Positions 35,563 through 44,997 of a stretch of DNA of 64,000 bases are shown here, piece after piece. Below the pieces are notes generated by a model, which was not told where the DNA came from, did no database searches, and saw only the letters and a list, made by a program, of their open reading frames with translations. The DNA comes from Olsenella_K sp051878835 (GTDB taxonomy: Bacteria; Actinomycetota; Coriobacteriia; Coriobacteriales; Atopobiaceae). Where the stretch lies: assembly GCA_051878835.1 (NCBI GenBank), contig JBJEKW010000095.1, positions 1-64,000 on the forward strand, in the 5' to 3' direction. The position numbers and the translations under genes were made by a program. Numbering within the stretch: position 1 is the first letter of the stretch; each line of letters begins with the position of its first letter.

Positions 35563-35666
35563 GGCGTAACTCAAACAAACACTCTAAGCACCGCTTCAAG
35601 AAGAATCGTACAGCCGCAGCAAACGCGCGACATGAGCGACAGCCACGCAATGCACCAGGCGCTGTC

Positions 35667-35951
35667 CTACTTGTCCTTGATGCAGGCGATGAGCTTCTCG
35701 AGCTCCTCTTCCTCGCCCATGCCAGTGAGGAATGCGACGCCGTTGAACGTCGGGATGTCGAAGTCCTCGTCGGTCTTTACGACGGCGACGTAGGCGTCGG
35801 CGGTCTTCACCTTCTGGGGCAGGGACTTCACGTCCACAGCCTCGACGTCCGCGTCGATGGCGCGCTGCGACAGCAGCTTGGCAATCTTCGTAGCGACCAT
35901 CTGCGAGGTTGCCACACCCGAACCACACGCGACGATAACCTTTGCTGACAT
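35667..35951 (-). CDS. PTS sugar transporter subunit IIB (galactitol-type)
   Basis: IIB passes phosphate from IIA to the incoming sugar. The 94-residue protein matches small soluble IIB domains of the galactitol/lactose-like fold: VIVACGSGVATSQMVA with the phosphorylated Cys9, then AVDVKSLPQKV. The ATG follows GGAGG. It lies 65 bp downstream of the IIA gene. No IIC permease gene is nearby, so the membrane partner must be encoded elsewhere or the pair is regulatory. Confidence 0.88.
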   Translation of the reverse strand: MSAKVIVACGSGVATSQMVATKIAKLLSQRAIDADVEAVDVKSLPQKVKTADAYVAVVKTDEDFDIPTFNGVAFLTGMGEEEELEKLIACIKDK

Positions 35952-36016
35952 GAGCTCCTCCTAGTAAGCCTTCGCCCACAACAACACGCGAATCTCGCGT
36001 GGGGGCACTAACCATA

Positions 36017-36484
36017 TTAGCTGAAGTACTTCATTACGGTCGACACCATTCCCTGCGGCGTGGTCTGCCGCATGATGCCTGCCACCGCTTCGTCGTCCAT
36101 GAACACGTTCATCAGGTTCTGAAGCGCCTCGACCTGGCCGCCGGCACGCATGATGCCCAGGTTCACGATCAGGCTGGCGTCCACAGGACCACCCACCCCC
36201 GCCATGGCGTCGAAGCGCACGGGGTGGACTGGCTTCACGATGGAGATGTAGGGCTTCGTGACGCACCCGTCGGCATGCGGGATGGCGATGCCGATGGTGG
36301 GCGTCTGAAGTCCCGTGGCGTAGTGGTCCTCCCGGTCAGAGATCTTCTGAAGCCAGTCGGGGGTAATGACCCCCAGCGGCCGCAGCCTCTGCTCCAGCTG
36401 CCGGAACAAATCGTGCCGGTCACCGGCATCGATGTCAAAGAACACGAAATCTGGACTGAACAGCTGACTGTCCGTACCTGCCAT
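36017..36484 (-). CDS. PTS sugar transporter subunit IIA (mannitol/fructose type)
   Basis: IIA takes phosphate from HPr. The 155-residue protein has the PTS_EIIA type-2 fold with the phosphoryl-accepting His70 in IGIAIPHADG, plus a conserved REDHYATGL before it. I chose ATG 36482-36484 with GGAG upstream. It is the first gene of the IIA-IIB pair, 100 bp downstream of uvrB on the same strand. Sugar specificity cannot be told without IIC. Confidence 0.88.
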   Translation of the reverse strand: MAGTDSQLFSPDFVFFDIDAGDRHDLFRQLEQRLRPLGVITPDWLQKISDREDHYATGLQTPTIGIAIPHADGCVTKPYISIVKPVHPVRFDAMAGVGGPVDASLIVNLGIMRAGGQVEALQNLMNVFMDDEAVAGIMRQTTPQGMVSTVMKYFS

Positions 36485-36584
36485 GCGCTCTCCATCCTCG
36501 GGACCTGGCCGCATCAACACATGCGGTCGCGACTATCTATATTACCCTGCATCTGCGCTGGAACCGGGCGCAATCTGTGGTCCC

Positions 36585-38861
36585 CTAGTGCTTGCGAGGC
36601 CTGTAGCGCCTGCGCGTGGCGTGCGTGCTGCCCTTTCGGGCGCCCTTCTTTAGGTTGTCGATGACGTCCTGGGCGCTCATGCCCTCAAGGCTGCCGCGCA
36701 ACTCGACTATCTGGTCGCGCAGCTGTGCCGCCTTCTCGTAGTCCATCTGGGCGGATGCGTCGGCCATCTGCTGCTGCATGGACTGCAGGATGCGCTCGAC
36801 CTCCTCCTTCGGCAGCGACGACAGCTCGTCCGCCACCGACTCCGCCGTGCTGCGCTGGGGCTGTCCGTCCTTCGACGCGCCTTCCGTGCCCGCACCGGTG
36901 TAGAAGACGCCGTCCTTGCGCTGACGCTTGCCCAGGTTCTCGTCGGCCTCCTGGATGAAGCTGGAGATGTCGTTTATGGACTTGTGCACGGTCTTCGGCA
37001 CGATGCCGTGGGCCTGGTTGTACTCCTCCTGGATCTTTCGACGGCGGCGCGTCTCGTCGATGGCCTCGCGCATGGAGTCGGTCACGGTGTCGGCGTACAT
37101 GATGACCTTTCCCTGCGCGTTGCGCGCGGCACGTCCCATGGTCTGGATGAGCGAGCGGCGGTTGCGCAGGAAGCCCTCCTTGTCGGCGTCCAGGATGGCT
37201 ACGAGCGACACCTCGGGGATGTCCAGGCCCTCGCGCAGCAGGTTGATGCCCACCAGCACGTCGATCTTTCCCTCGCGCAGGGTGCGGATGATCTCCACGC
37301 GGTCCAGGGTCGCGGTGTCGGAGTGCATGTAGTTCACGCGGATGCCCTCGTCCAGCAGGTGGTCGGTCAGGTCCTCGGCCATGCGCTTCGTCAGGGTGGT
37401 CACCAGCACGCGCTCGTGGCGTGCGGCGCGCTCCTTTATCTCGCCGATGAGGTCGTCTATCTGGCCGCGCACGGGCCTCAGCTCGATCAGCGGGTCCAGA
37501 AGCCCCGTGGGGCGAATGATCTGCTCGACCGTCTGCTGCGACACCGTCTCCTCGTAGTCGCCCGGAGTGGCCGAAACATAGATGAACTGCGGGATGCGCG
37601 CCTCGAACTCGTCGAAGCGCAGGGGGCGGTTGTCCAGCGCCGACGGCAGGCGGAAGCCATGCTCCACCAGGGTGACCTTGCGCGAGCGGTCGCCCTCGTG
37701 CATGCCGCGGATCTGCGGAACGGTGACGTGGCTCTCGTCTATGATGCACAGCATGTCGCTGGGGAAGTAGTCGATCAGCGTGTACGGCGGCTCGCCGGGC
37801 TTGCGGCCGTCCAGGTGCCTGGAGTAGTTCTCGATGCCGTTGCAGTAGCCCATGGTCTCCAGCATCTCGAGGTCGTAGCTGGTACGCTGGGCCAGGCGCT
37901 GCGCCTCCAGCAGCATGTTGTTGGCCTTCAGCTCGGCCACGCGCTGCTCGAGCTCCTCGTTTATGGTCTGGATGGCGTGCGTGACCTTCGGACGCTCCGT
38001 CACGTAGTGCGAGGCGGGCCAGATGGGTATGGCGTCATACTCGCGGATGACCTCGCCGCTGACGTTGTCTATCTCGCCGATGAACTCGACCTCGTCGCCA
38101 AAGAACGAGATGCGCAGCGGGTTCTCCGCATACGGGGGGAACACGTCCACGGTGTCGCCGCGCACGCGAAACGTCCCGCGCGACAGGTCGTAGTCGTTGC
38201 GGTCGTACTGGATATCGATGAGGTTCTTTATGAGGTCGTCGCGTTCCAGCGGGACCTCCTTGTCCACGTTGGGCGCCAGGCCGGCGTAGTCCTGCGGGCT
38301 GCCGATGCCATAGATGCAGCTGACGGATGCCACCACAATGACGTCGCGGCGGGACAGCAGGCTGGACGTGGCCTGGTGACGCAGCTTCTCGACCTCCTCG
38401 TTTATGGAGGAGTCCTTCTCGATGTAGGTGTCGGTCTGGGGCACGTAGGCCTCGGGCTGGTAGTAGTCGTAGTACGAGACGAAGTAGACGACGGCGTTGT
38501 TCGGGAAGAACTCCTTCATCTCGCTGGCGACCTGGGCGGCGAGGGTCTTGTTTGGCTCCATGATGAGCGTGGGGCGGTTCAGGGCCTCGATGGTCTTTGC
38601 CATGGTGAAGGTCTTTCCCGAGCCGGTGACGCCCATGAGCGTCTGGTAGCGGAGCCCCTTACGTACGCCATCCGCCAGCTTTTGGATGGCCTTCGGCTGG
38701 TCGCCGGCGGGCTCGTAGGGCGCCACGACCTTCAGGTGCGCATCCCCCTTCGAGAGGCCAAAGCGCTTGAGCTCTGCGCCCACGCGCTGGCGCGCCTCCG
38801 GAGTGCCCGCCAGGGGCTCGTACGAGATGCCATCCACCTGGCGACCTGCAGAATCAGTCAT
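36585..38861 (-). CDS. uvrB: Excinuclease ABC subunit B
   Basis: UvrB is the damage-verifying helicase-like subunit of nucleotide excision repair. The 758-residue protein has Walker A GVTGSGKTFT, the beta-hairpin region YYDYYQPEAYVPQTDTYIEK, the DESH box IDESHVTVPQ, helicase motifs LLREGLDIPEVS and QTMGRAARN, and the C-terminal UVR motif MDYEKAAQLRDQIVELR. I chose ATG 38859-38861 (MTDSAGRQ) behind GGGAGG; the frame continues upstream through promoter sequence. A palindrome at 38897-38919 lies just upstream. It has its own leader, separate from uvrA and uvrC. Confidence 0.96.
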   Translation of the reverse strand: MTDSAGRQVDGISYEPLAGTPEARQRVGAELKRFGLSKGDAHLKVVAPYEPAGDQPKAIQKLADGVRKGLRYQTLMGVTGSGKTFTMAKTIEALNRPTLIMEPNKTLAAQVASEMKEFFPNNAVVYFVSYYDYYQPEAYVPQTDTYIEKDSSINEEVEKLRHQATSSLLSRRDVIVVASVSCIYGIGSPQDYAGLAPNVDKEVPLERDDLIKNLIDIQYDRNDYDLSRGTFRVRGDTVDVFPPYAENPLRISFFGDEVEFIGEIDNVSGEVIREYDAIPIWPASHYVTERPKVTHAIQTINEELEQRVAELKANNMLLEAQRLAQRTSYDLEMLETMGYCNGIENYSRHLDGRKPGEPPYTLIDYFPSDMLCIIDESHVTVPQIRGMHEGDRSRKVTLVEHGFRLPSALDNRPLRFDEFEARIPQFIYVSATPGDYEETVSQQTVEQIIRPTGLLDPLIELRPVRGQIDDLIGEIKERAARHERVLVTTLTKRMAEDLTDHLLDEGIRVNYMHSDTATLDRVEIIRTLREGKIDVLVGINLLREGLDIPEVSLVAILDADKEGFLRNRRSLIQTMGRAARNAQGKVIMYADTVTDSMREAIDETRRRRKIQEEYNQAHGIVPKTVHKSINDISSFIQEADENLGKRQRKDGVFYTGAGTEGASKDGQPQRSTAESVADELSSLPKEEVERILQSMQQQMADASAQMDYEKAAQLRDQIVELRGSLEGMSAQDVIDNLKKGARKGSTHATRRRYRPRKH

Positions 38862-38896
38862 GTGCGCTCCCTCCCACCGGGTGCGACTGTAGAGAA

Positions 38897-38919
38897 GAAC
38901 ATTGTACGTACAGATGTTC
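38897..38919. promoter_or_regulatory. Nested palindrome upstream of uvrB
   Basis: GAACAT (38897-38902) and ATGTTC (38914-38919) flank the perfect 10-bp palindrome TGTACGTACA (38903-38912). It lies 36-58 bp before the uvrB start. An operator for damage control is possible, but the spacing does not fit the known GAAC-N4-GTTC LexA box. Confidence 0.4.
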
Positions 38920-38984
38920 CCTATTTCCAGCACGGTCATTCGTAGCTCTTCTTGCACACACAAGCTACAGACCGCGTTCAGACG

Positions 38985-39020
38985 CAAGAAGGGCATCCGG
39001 AATATCCCCTCCGGATGCCC
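38985..39020 (-). terminator. Terminator of the coaE–lytic transglycosylase unit
   Basis: GGGCATCCGG (38991-39000) and CCGGATGCCC (39011-39020) form a perfect 10-bp stem with a 10-nt loop. On the minus strand it is followed by TTCTTG instead of a plain T-run. Confidence 0.8.
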
Positions 39021-39055
39021 TACAGAATACACTGGCTCGACCCTATGGCCCCACG

Positions 39056-39664
39056 CTATATGTCGCTGAGTCCCTCAGGATACAGCTGCTGGTAGTGCTG
39101 ATATGCGTCGTCCACGCGCTGCACGTACAGTTTTGTCTCGGGGTACTTGATCAGGCTCGAGAAGTCCGCCTGCACGCTTTGGGTGGACTGACCCGAGCTC
39201 CACGACTGCACGGCACCCAGCCCCGCGTTGTACGCAGCTATGACCTCGTCCGTGGTGGAGAGCTGGGACTGCAGGTATGCCAGGTAGGCCGTACCGTACT
39301 CGATGTTGTTCGTGGGGTCGGTCAGATCCGTGGGGTCATAGGCCGACGTGTCCACCAGGCCCATCCGAGCCACCTCCTGGGCGGTCTGCGGCATCAGCTG
39401 CATGAGGCCCACCGCACCAGCGGCCGACTCAGCCGACGCGTCCCAGTTCGACTCGGACCTGATGACGGCCGCCACCAGGTAGGGGTCGACGCCATGGCGC
39501 GCGGCGGCGCCGTTTATCTGCACGGAGTGAGACACCGGAAACAAAATCCGGCGCACCACCTTCGAGGGAACGAGCGAGAGCCCCAAAGACAGCACCAGCA
39601 TCGCCGCCATGCAGAAAATCGGCAGGCTGCGATACCAGCGCCAAAAACGCACCGGCTTGTCCAT
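39056..39664 (-). CDS. Membrane-anchored lytic transglycosylase (Slt/MltE type)
   Basis: Lytic transglycosylases cleave the MurNAc–GlcNAc bond of peptidoglycan. The 202-residue protein has one N-terminal transmembrane anchor (about 14-34) and an SLT domain with the catalytic Glu71 in RSESNWDASAES, then GAVGLMQLMPQTA and AAYNAGLGAV. I chose ATG 39662-39664, which overlaps the coaE stop (ATGA) and has GGAGG upstream; the longer frame lies in coaE. It is the last gene of the zinc-ribbon–coaE–transglycosylase unit. Confidence 0.9.
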   Translation of the reverse strand: MDKPVRFWRWYRSLPIFCMAAMLVLSLGLSLVPSKVVRRILFPVSHSVQINGAAARHGVDPYLVAAVIRSESNWDASAESAAGAVGLMQLMPQTAQEVARMGLVDTSAYDPTDLTDPTNNIEYGTAYLAYLQSQLSTTDEVIAAYNAGLGAVQSWSSGQSTQSVQADFSSLIKYPETKLYVQRVDDAYQHYQQLYPEGLSDI

Positions 39665-40296
39665 CAGGCCTGCCTCCGCGACCAGGACCAGCCCGATGCC
39701 GACCTGGCATCCCACCATTGCCGCACCTTCTGAGCCAGCTCCGTGGGCGTGCCGTCGTTCTCCAGAACGGTGTCCGCATGGCTGCGCAGGTAGTCGTCGG
39801 TGGGCTGGTTTGCCACGCGGGCGTCGAAGTCCTCGGGGTCCATGCCGCGGCGCACGGCGCGCATGCGGCGCACGCCCATGGGACACGTCACGCAGACGAC
39901 CTCGCTGACCAGGGGAATCAGCTCCTCTATGCGGTCCAGCAGCTGCACCTCGATTACCAGGACACGCGAAGGCCCGTCCGTGCAGTCGTCGTCGGTCAAA
40001 AGGCGCACCAGCACCTCCCGGATGGCGGGAAGCTCTATGCGCTCCAGCTGCCGGGCGCCCTCGGCCGTGGCGAACGCGCGGCTGGCCAGAAGCCTGCGCC
40101 GCAGCTCGCCGGTATCGGGGTCCACCACGTCGTCGCCGAACTCCTGCGCCAGCTTTGTCAGCACGGGAGATCCCGGACGCGTGACCTGCCTGGAGACCTG
40201 GTCCAGGTCAACCAGGGAAGCGCCCAGCCGCGAGAGCTCTGCAGCAACGCTGGACTTGCCCGACGCGATGCCGCCGCAAAGAAACACCGTGTACAT
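39664..40296 (-). CDS. coaE: Dephospho-CoA kinase
   Basis: CoaE phosphorylates dephospho-CoA, the last step of coenzyme A synthesis. The 210-residue protein has the P-loop GGIASGKSS (residues 8-16), LVDLDQVSRQV with the catalytic Asp, the lid region LLDRIEELIPLVSEVVCV, and RMRAVRRGMDPEDFDARV. I chose ATG 40294-40296; the upstream extension overlaps the zinc-ribbon gene. It starts 10 bp after that gene and overlaps the transglycosylase by 3 bp. Confidence 0.93.
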   Translation of the reverse strand: MYTVFLCGGIASGKSSVAAELSRLGASLVDLDQVSRQVTRPGSPVLTKLAQEFGDDVVDPDTGELRRRLLASRAFATAEGARQLERIELPAIREVLVRLLTDDDCTDGPSRVLVIEVQLLDRIEELIPLVSEVVCVTCPMGVRRMRAVRRGMDPEDFDARVANQPTDDYLRSHADTVLENDGTPTELAQKVRQWWDARSASGWSWSRRQA

Positions 40297-40306
40297 GCGC
40301 CTCGAC

Positions 40307-40717
40307 CTAGGCCTTGGCGTCGAACTTCGTGTGGCACTTCGGGCACGTGACGCGCACGTTACCCTTGCCGCGGGGAACGCGGACCTTCTGCCCGCAGTTG
40401 GGGCACTGGAAGTGCTTGTAGGTCCTGGCCTCGGTCCAGGCTCCCTTGGGATTGCGCAGCCAGCCACCTAGCGGACCCACGATGCTGAGGAAGTGCTGGT
40501 TCTCGTCGGCACGATCGGAGACCTTCTTCGACGACATCCTGAACCAGGCATAGGCCAGAAAGGCGATGGCAATCAGCGACACGACCATGTTCCTGGCAAA
40601 GATGTTGATCACGATGAAGATGAGCGCCAGCCACAGCGAGCAGGTAGTCAGCTCGTCCACGCCGTTGCGACCGCGCATCCAGTCGGACATCTTTCGGTTG
40701 AAGTCGCCCTGTGCCAC
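40307..40717 (-). CDS. Small membrane protein with C-terminal zinc ribbon
   Basis: I do not recognise a characterised family. The 136-residue protein has two closely spaced hydrophobic segments (about residues 27-42 and 44-60). A basic region and a C-terminal zinc ribbon follow, with two CxxC knuckles (FQCPNCGQKVRVPRG and VTCPKCHTKF). The ribbon probably faces the cytoplasm and might bind nucleic acid or protein. It heads an operon with coaE and a lytic transglycosylase. Function unknown. Confidence 0.8.
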   Translation of the reverse strand: MAQGDFNRKMSDWMRGRNGVDELTTCSLWLALIFIVINIFARNMVVSLIAIAFLAYAWFRMSSKKVSDRADENQHFLSIVGPLGGWLRNPKGAWTEARTYKHFQCPNCGQKVRVPRGKGNVRVTCPKCHTKFDAKA

Positions 40718-41032
40718 GTCAAAACCTCCGTTCGCAGGACTGCGCGTCCCGCCATAGTCCTTCTTGTCTATAAAAGGCTACCCCAAACGGGTCGTGGCGG
40801 AAGCGTCGCCCGACATAGCCCACGCGCGTTTCACACCCCCGCCCCTCACCTTTGCCAACGGCGCACCGTCGGGACGACCGCCCCCACAGCTCGTCCACAA
40901 GTTCCGGCAAATGCTGCCGTGTGAGTAGCTTTCGAACGAAAACCGTGTAATATCTACCATACTGGTAGGATTACCATGACGCACGCACGGCTCCAGGGGG
41001 ATCCGCGCGCAGCCAACACAGAAGGGGAACCC
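40718..41032. other. Divergent promoter region, zinc-ribbon gene / peptide-binding lipoprotein
   Basis: These 315 bp hold no gene. On the plus strand a TAATAT box (40948-40953) and the inverted repeat CTACCA-TAC-TGGTAG (40954-40968) precede the lipoprotein gene by about 65-85 bp; the repeat would overlap the transcription start. On the minus strand a TATAGA-like box near 40770 could serve the zinc-ribbon gene. Confidence 0.5.
40954..40968 (+). promoter_or_regulatory. Operator-like inverted repeat upstream of peptide-binding gene
   Basis: CTACCA and TGGTAG form a perfect 6-bp repeat with a 3-nt spacer, adjacent to a TAATAT -10-like box. It probably binds a regulator of peptide uptake (inference). 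Confidence 0.45.
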
Positions 41033-42637
41033 ATGAGCCTACTGAGCAACAACCTCTCGCGCCGCTCTTTCGTGCGCGGGAGCCTGGGAGCGGCCATCGC
41101 GGCAGCCAGCGCGGCCGGTCTGACCGCCTGCGGCGGCACCGGTGACGACTCCTCGTCCAAGAAGGTCCTCCGCTTTGGCACCACGAACCCGAAGGTGTCC
41201 TTCGACACGCAGCTGACCTCCGGCAGCGTGGGCGTGTCCGAGGCCATCGCCGAGAGCCTGGTGGCCCTGGATCCTGACACGAAGGAGATCTACCCCGTCC
41301 TGCTGACCGACCTGCCCACCGTGTCGGACGACGGCCTGACCTACACCTTCCAGCTGAAGGACGGCGTGAAGTTCCACGACGGAACCACGCTGAAGGCGTC
41401 CGACGTGAAGTACACCTTCACGCGCATGTTCCTGCCCGACACCAAGGCCACGTCCATCGACTCCTACATCTACATCCAGGGAGCCCAGGACATCGTGGAC
41501 GGCAAGACCACCGAGCTCACGGGCCTCACCGTACAGGATGACACCCACTTCACCATCCAGCTGACGCAGCCCTACTCCACGTTCCTGGCCATGCTGGCCC
41601 AGTTCTATGCCGTCATCTACCCCGAGCAGGCCTGCAGCGCCGCCGGCACCAGCTGGGGTTCCGGCACCACGTTCGTGGGCACCGGCCCGTTCAAGCTGAC
41701 AAGCAACGACGACTCCACCGAGGTCGTGCTGGAGGCCTTCGACGACTACCACGAGGGCAGGCCCGACCTGGACGAGGTCGACTTCGTCTATGTGGACGAC
41801 GCCAACACCCGCATGATGAACTACAAGAACGACGACATCGACCTGGCGTTCATCGACCGCACCCTCATGAGCCAGTACAGCAACGACGACCAGGTGAAGG
41901 ACCAGATCGTCGAGTACACGCCCGGCTCCTGCCAGTTCGTGAACCTGAACCTGAAGACAAACCAGTACCTGGCCGACGTCCGCGTGCGCCAGGCGCTGTC
42001 CTTGGCCATCAACCGCGACGAGATCTGCTCCACCATCCTGTCCGGCGCGGCACAGCCGGCTTCCGCCTTCCTGCCGCCCTCGTGCACGGGCTACAAGCAG
42101 CGCGACGTCCTGGAGTACGACCCCGACAAGGCCCAGCAGCTGCTGGCCGAGGCCGGCGCCTCCAACATCACGCTGAACGCCCAGGTGCGCTCGCAGGACC
42201 AGAACCTCATGGTGGCCCTGCAGGACGCCTGGAGCAAGATCGGAGTCACCACCAACGTCACGGTCATCGACTCGGGCGTGTGGTCCGACTCGCGCAAGAA
42301 CGGAGACCTCGAGGTCACGCTGGTCACCTGGTCCACGCTGTCGTTCCAGGGCATCGAGCACATGGCCTCCTACTTCCGCAGCGACCGCGCGGCGCTGAAG
42401 AGCTCGTTCTATGACAGCACCGAGTTCGACTCGCTGGTGGACCAGGCGCGCCAGACCGTGAACGACAACGACAAGGTCCTGGACCTCACCCAGCAGGCCG
42501 ACGAGCAGCTGGTGCTGAAGGACTACGCCTGCATCCCCGTGGACTGGCCGCAGATGCCGTACGCCCTGAAGCCCAAGTTCACCGGCCTGAAGGTCCTGGT
42601 GAACCCGCTGTTCAAGGACGTGAAGGAGAACGCGTAG
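41033..42637 (+). CDS. Peptide ABC-transporter substrate-binding lipoprotein (OppA/DppA family)
   Basis: This family-5 binding protein captures peptides outside the membrane for the Opp transporter. The 534-residue protein has a Tat lipoprotein signal (LSRRSFVRGSLG and LTAC), then LRFGTTNPKVSFDTQ, LKDGVKFHDGTTLKASDVKYTF, GTGPFKL, VNLNLKTNQYLADVRVRQALSLAINR and LPPSCTGY, all typical of the family. I chose ATG 41033-41035, behind GAAGGGG. It is convergent with oppBCDF, which very likely encodes its permease and ATPases. Confidence 0.92.
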   Translation: MSLLSNNLSRRSFVRGSLGAAIAAASAAGLTACGGTGDDSSSKKVLRFGTTNPKVSFDTQLTSGSVGVSEAIAESLVALDPDTKEIYPVLLTDLPTVSDDGLTYTFQLKDGVKFHDGTTLKASDVKYTFTRMFLPDTKATSIDSYIYIQGAQDIVDGKTTELTGLTVQDDTHFTIQLTQPYSTFLAMLAQFYAVIYPEQACSAAGTSWGSGTTFVGTGPFKLTSNDDSTEVVLEAFDDYHEGRPDLDEVDFVYVDDANTRMMNYKNDDIDLAFIDRTLMSQYSNDDQVKDQIVEYTPGSCQFVNLNLKTNQYLADVRVRQALSLAINRDEICSTILSGAAQPASAFLPPSCTGYKQRDVLEYDPDKAQQLLAEAGASNITLNAQVRSQDQNLMVALQDAWSKIGVTTNVTVIDSGVWSDSRKNGDLEVTLVTWSTLSFQGIEHMASYFRSDRAALKSSFYDSTEFDSLVDQARQTVNDNDKVLDLTQQADEQLVLKDYACIPVDWPQMPYALKPKFTGLKVLVNPLFKDVKENA

Positions 42638-42670
42638 GCGCTTCTTGCCCCGCCACTGATCTGCCATTCA

Positions 42671-42710
42671 AGAAGGACCCCCGGGCCAGCATCCTGGCCG
42701 GGGGTCCTTT
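42671..42710. terminator. Strong bidirectional terminator, lipoprotein gene / opp operon
   Basis: GGACCCCCGG (42675-42684) pairs with CCGGGGGTCC (42698-42707), with further inner CCAG/CTGG pairing. On plus it is followed by TTTCG, on minus by TTCTTG. Confidence 0.9.
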
Positions 42711-42736
42711 CGTACAAGAAGAACGCTGCAAAGGAG

Positions 42737-42767
42737 AAGGGCGCCGCCACTTGCGACGCCCTTCTTG
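42737..42767. terminator. Second hairpin downstream of oppF
   Basis: AAGGGCG (42737-42743) pairs with CGCCCTT (42757-42763). On plus it is followed by CTTGCC, on minus by CTCCTTT. It is a probable first terminator for the opp operon, ahead of the stronger one at 42671-42710. Confidence 0.6.
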
Positions 42768-42852
42768 CCATATATCGATTGCGACGTGCTGGGGACTTGT
42801 CAGGCCAACCGGACGAGGGTCCGTGGCCAGTGGCCCCGGGCACGTGAGCTCG

Positions 42853-43896
<1,044 letters not shown>

Positions 43897-43899
43897 GGG

Positions 43900-44985
43900 C
43901 TAGTCTCCCCACTCGTTCGTGTACTTCCAGCAGGCCACCAGGTGGTTGGGGTCGCCCTGCGCGGCAACCGACTGCGGCACGCGCTGGCGGCAGATGTCGC
44001 GCGCGAACGGGCAGCGCGGATGGAACGGGCAGCCCTTGGGCATCTGCGACAGCATGGGCACGTTGCCGGGGATGGCATACAGCTGGTCCACACGCGAGTC
44101 CAAGGACGGGATGGAGTCAATGAGGCCACGCGAGTACGGGTGCAGCGGGTTCGTGAACAGCTCGGGCGCCAGCGTGTACTCCACCTTGTGGCCGGCATAC
44201 ATCACCAGGACCCAGTCGGCCATCTCGGACACCACGCCCATGTCGTGCGTGATCAGCATGACGGCGGTGTGCAGCTCCTCTCGCATGCGGTCGATCAGCT
44301 GCAGGATCTGGGCCTGGATGGTGACATCCAGGGCCGTCGTGGGCTCGTCGCATATAAGAAGGGCAGGCTGGCAGGCCAGCGCCATGGCTATCATGATGCG
44401 CTGGCGCATGCCGCCCGACAGCTCGTGCGGGTAGCTGCGGTACACCTTCCGCGGCGCGGGGATGCCCACCAGCTCGATCATGTGCAGCGCGCGCTGGGAG
44501 GCCTCCTCCTTCGACATGCCGGGGTTGTGCACCAGGATGCCCTCGCGGATCTGGTTGCCGGCCGTCATGACCGGGTTCAGCGAGGTCATGGGCTCCTGGA
44601 AGATCATGCCGATCTTTGACCCGCGGTACTGGCGCATCTGCTCGGCGGACAGCTGCACCAGGTCGGTGCCCTCCAGAAGGATGGAGCCGCCGGTGACCTT
44701 TGCGGGAGGCTGGGGCAAAAGCCCCATGATGGACAGCGCCGTCATGGACTTGCCGCAGCCGGACTCGCCCACCACGGCCAGCGTCTCGTCGCGGCGCATG
44801 TCAAAGCTGAGGTCCGTAATGGCGGGCAGGGCGCCGTCCTCCGTGAACAGCGTGACGTCCAGTCCCTGCACCTGCAGCAGCACCTCGTGGCCAGCCTCCT
44901 GGCCCACAAGCTCGCGCTCCAGCCGCTTTCCCTCCTGGCGCTCCTCTTTGGTGAGGGTCTGCGTCGTGGTTCTGTTGGTCTGCAT
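43900..44985 (-). CDS. oppD: Oligopeptide ABC transporter ATPase OppD/DppD
   Basis: OppD is the partner ATPase of OppF. The 361-residue protein has Walker A GESGCGKSMTA, MIFQEPMTSLNPV, the signature LSGGMRQRIMIAMA, Walker B LLICDEPTTALDVT, and a C-terminal Cys-rich motif (GCPFHPRCPFARDICRQ). A charged, Lys/Glu/Arg-rich N-terminus of about 35 residues precedes the ATPase fold. ATG 44985 is preferred because AGGAGG lies 8 nt upstream; ATG 44991 would be only 2 nt from it. It follows oppC closely. Confidence 0.93.
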   Translation of the reverse strand: MQTNRTTTQTLTKEERQEGKRLERELVGQEAGHEVLLQVQGLDVTLFTEDGALPAITDLSFDMRRDETLAVVGESGCGKSMTALSIMGLLPQPPAKVTGGSILLEGTDLVQLSAEQMRQYRGSKIGMIFQEPMTSLNPVMTAGNQIREGILVHNPGMSKEEASQRALHMIELVGIPAPRKVYRSYPHELSGGMRQRIMIAMALACQPALLICDEPTTALDVTIQAQILQLIDRMREELHTAVMLITHDMGVVSEMADWVLVMYAGHKVEYTLAPELFTNPLHPYSRGLIDSIPSLDSRVDQLYAIPGNVPMLSQMPKGCPFHPRCPFARDICRQRVPQSVAAQGDPNHLVACWKYTNEWGD

Positions 44986-44997
44986 TCGCATCTCCTC

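Noticed and set aside
38897..38919. Classical LexA (SOS) box at uvrB
   Set aside because: The GAAC and GTTC arms are 15 nt apart rather than 4, so it does not match known LexA operators; kept only as an unnamed palindrome.
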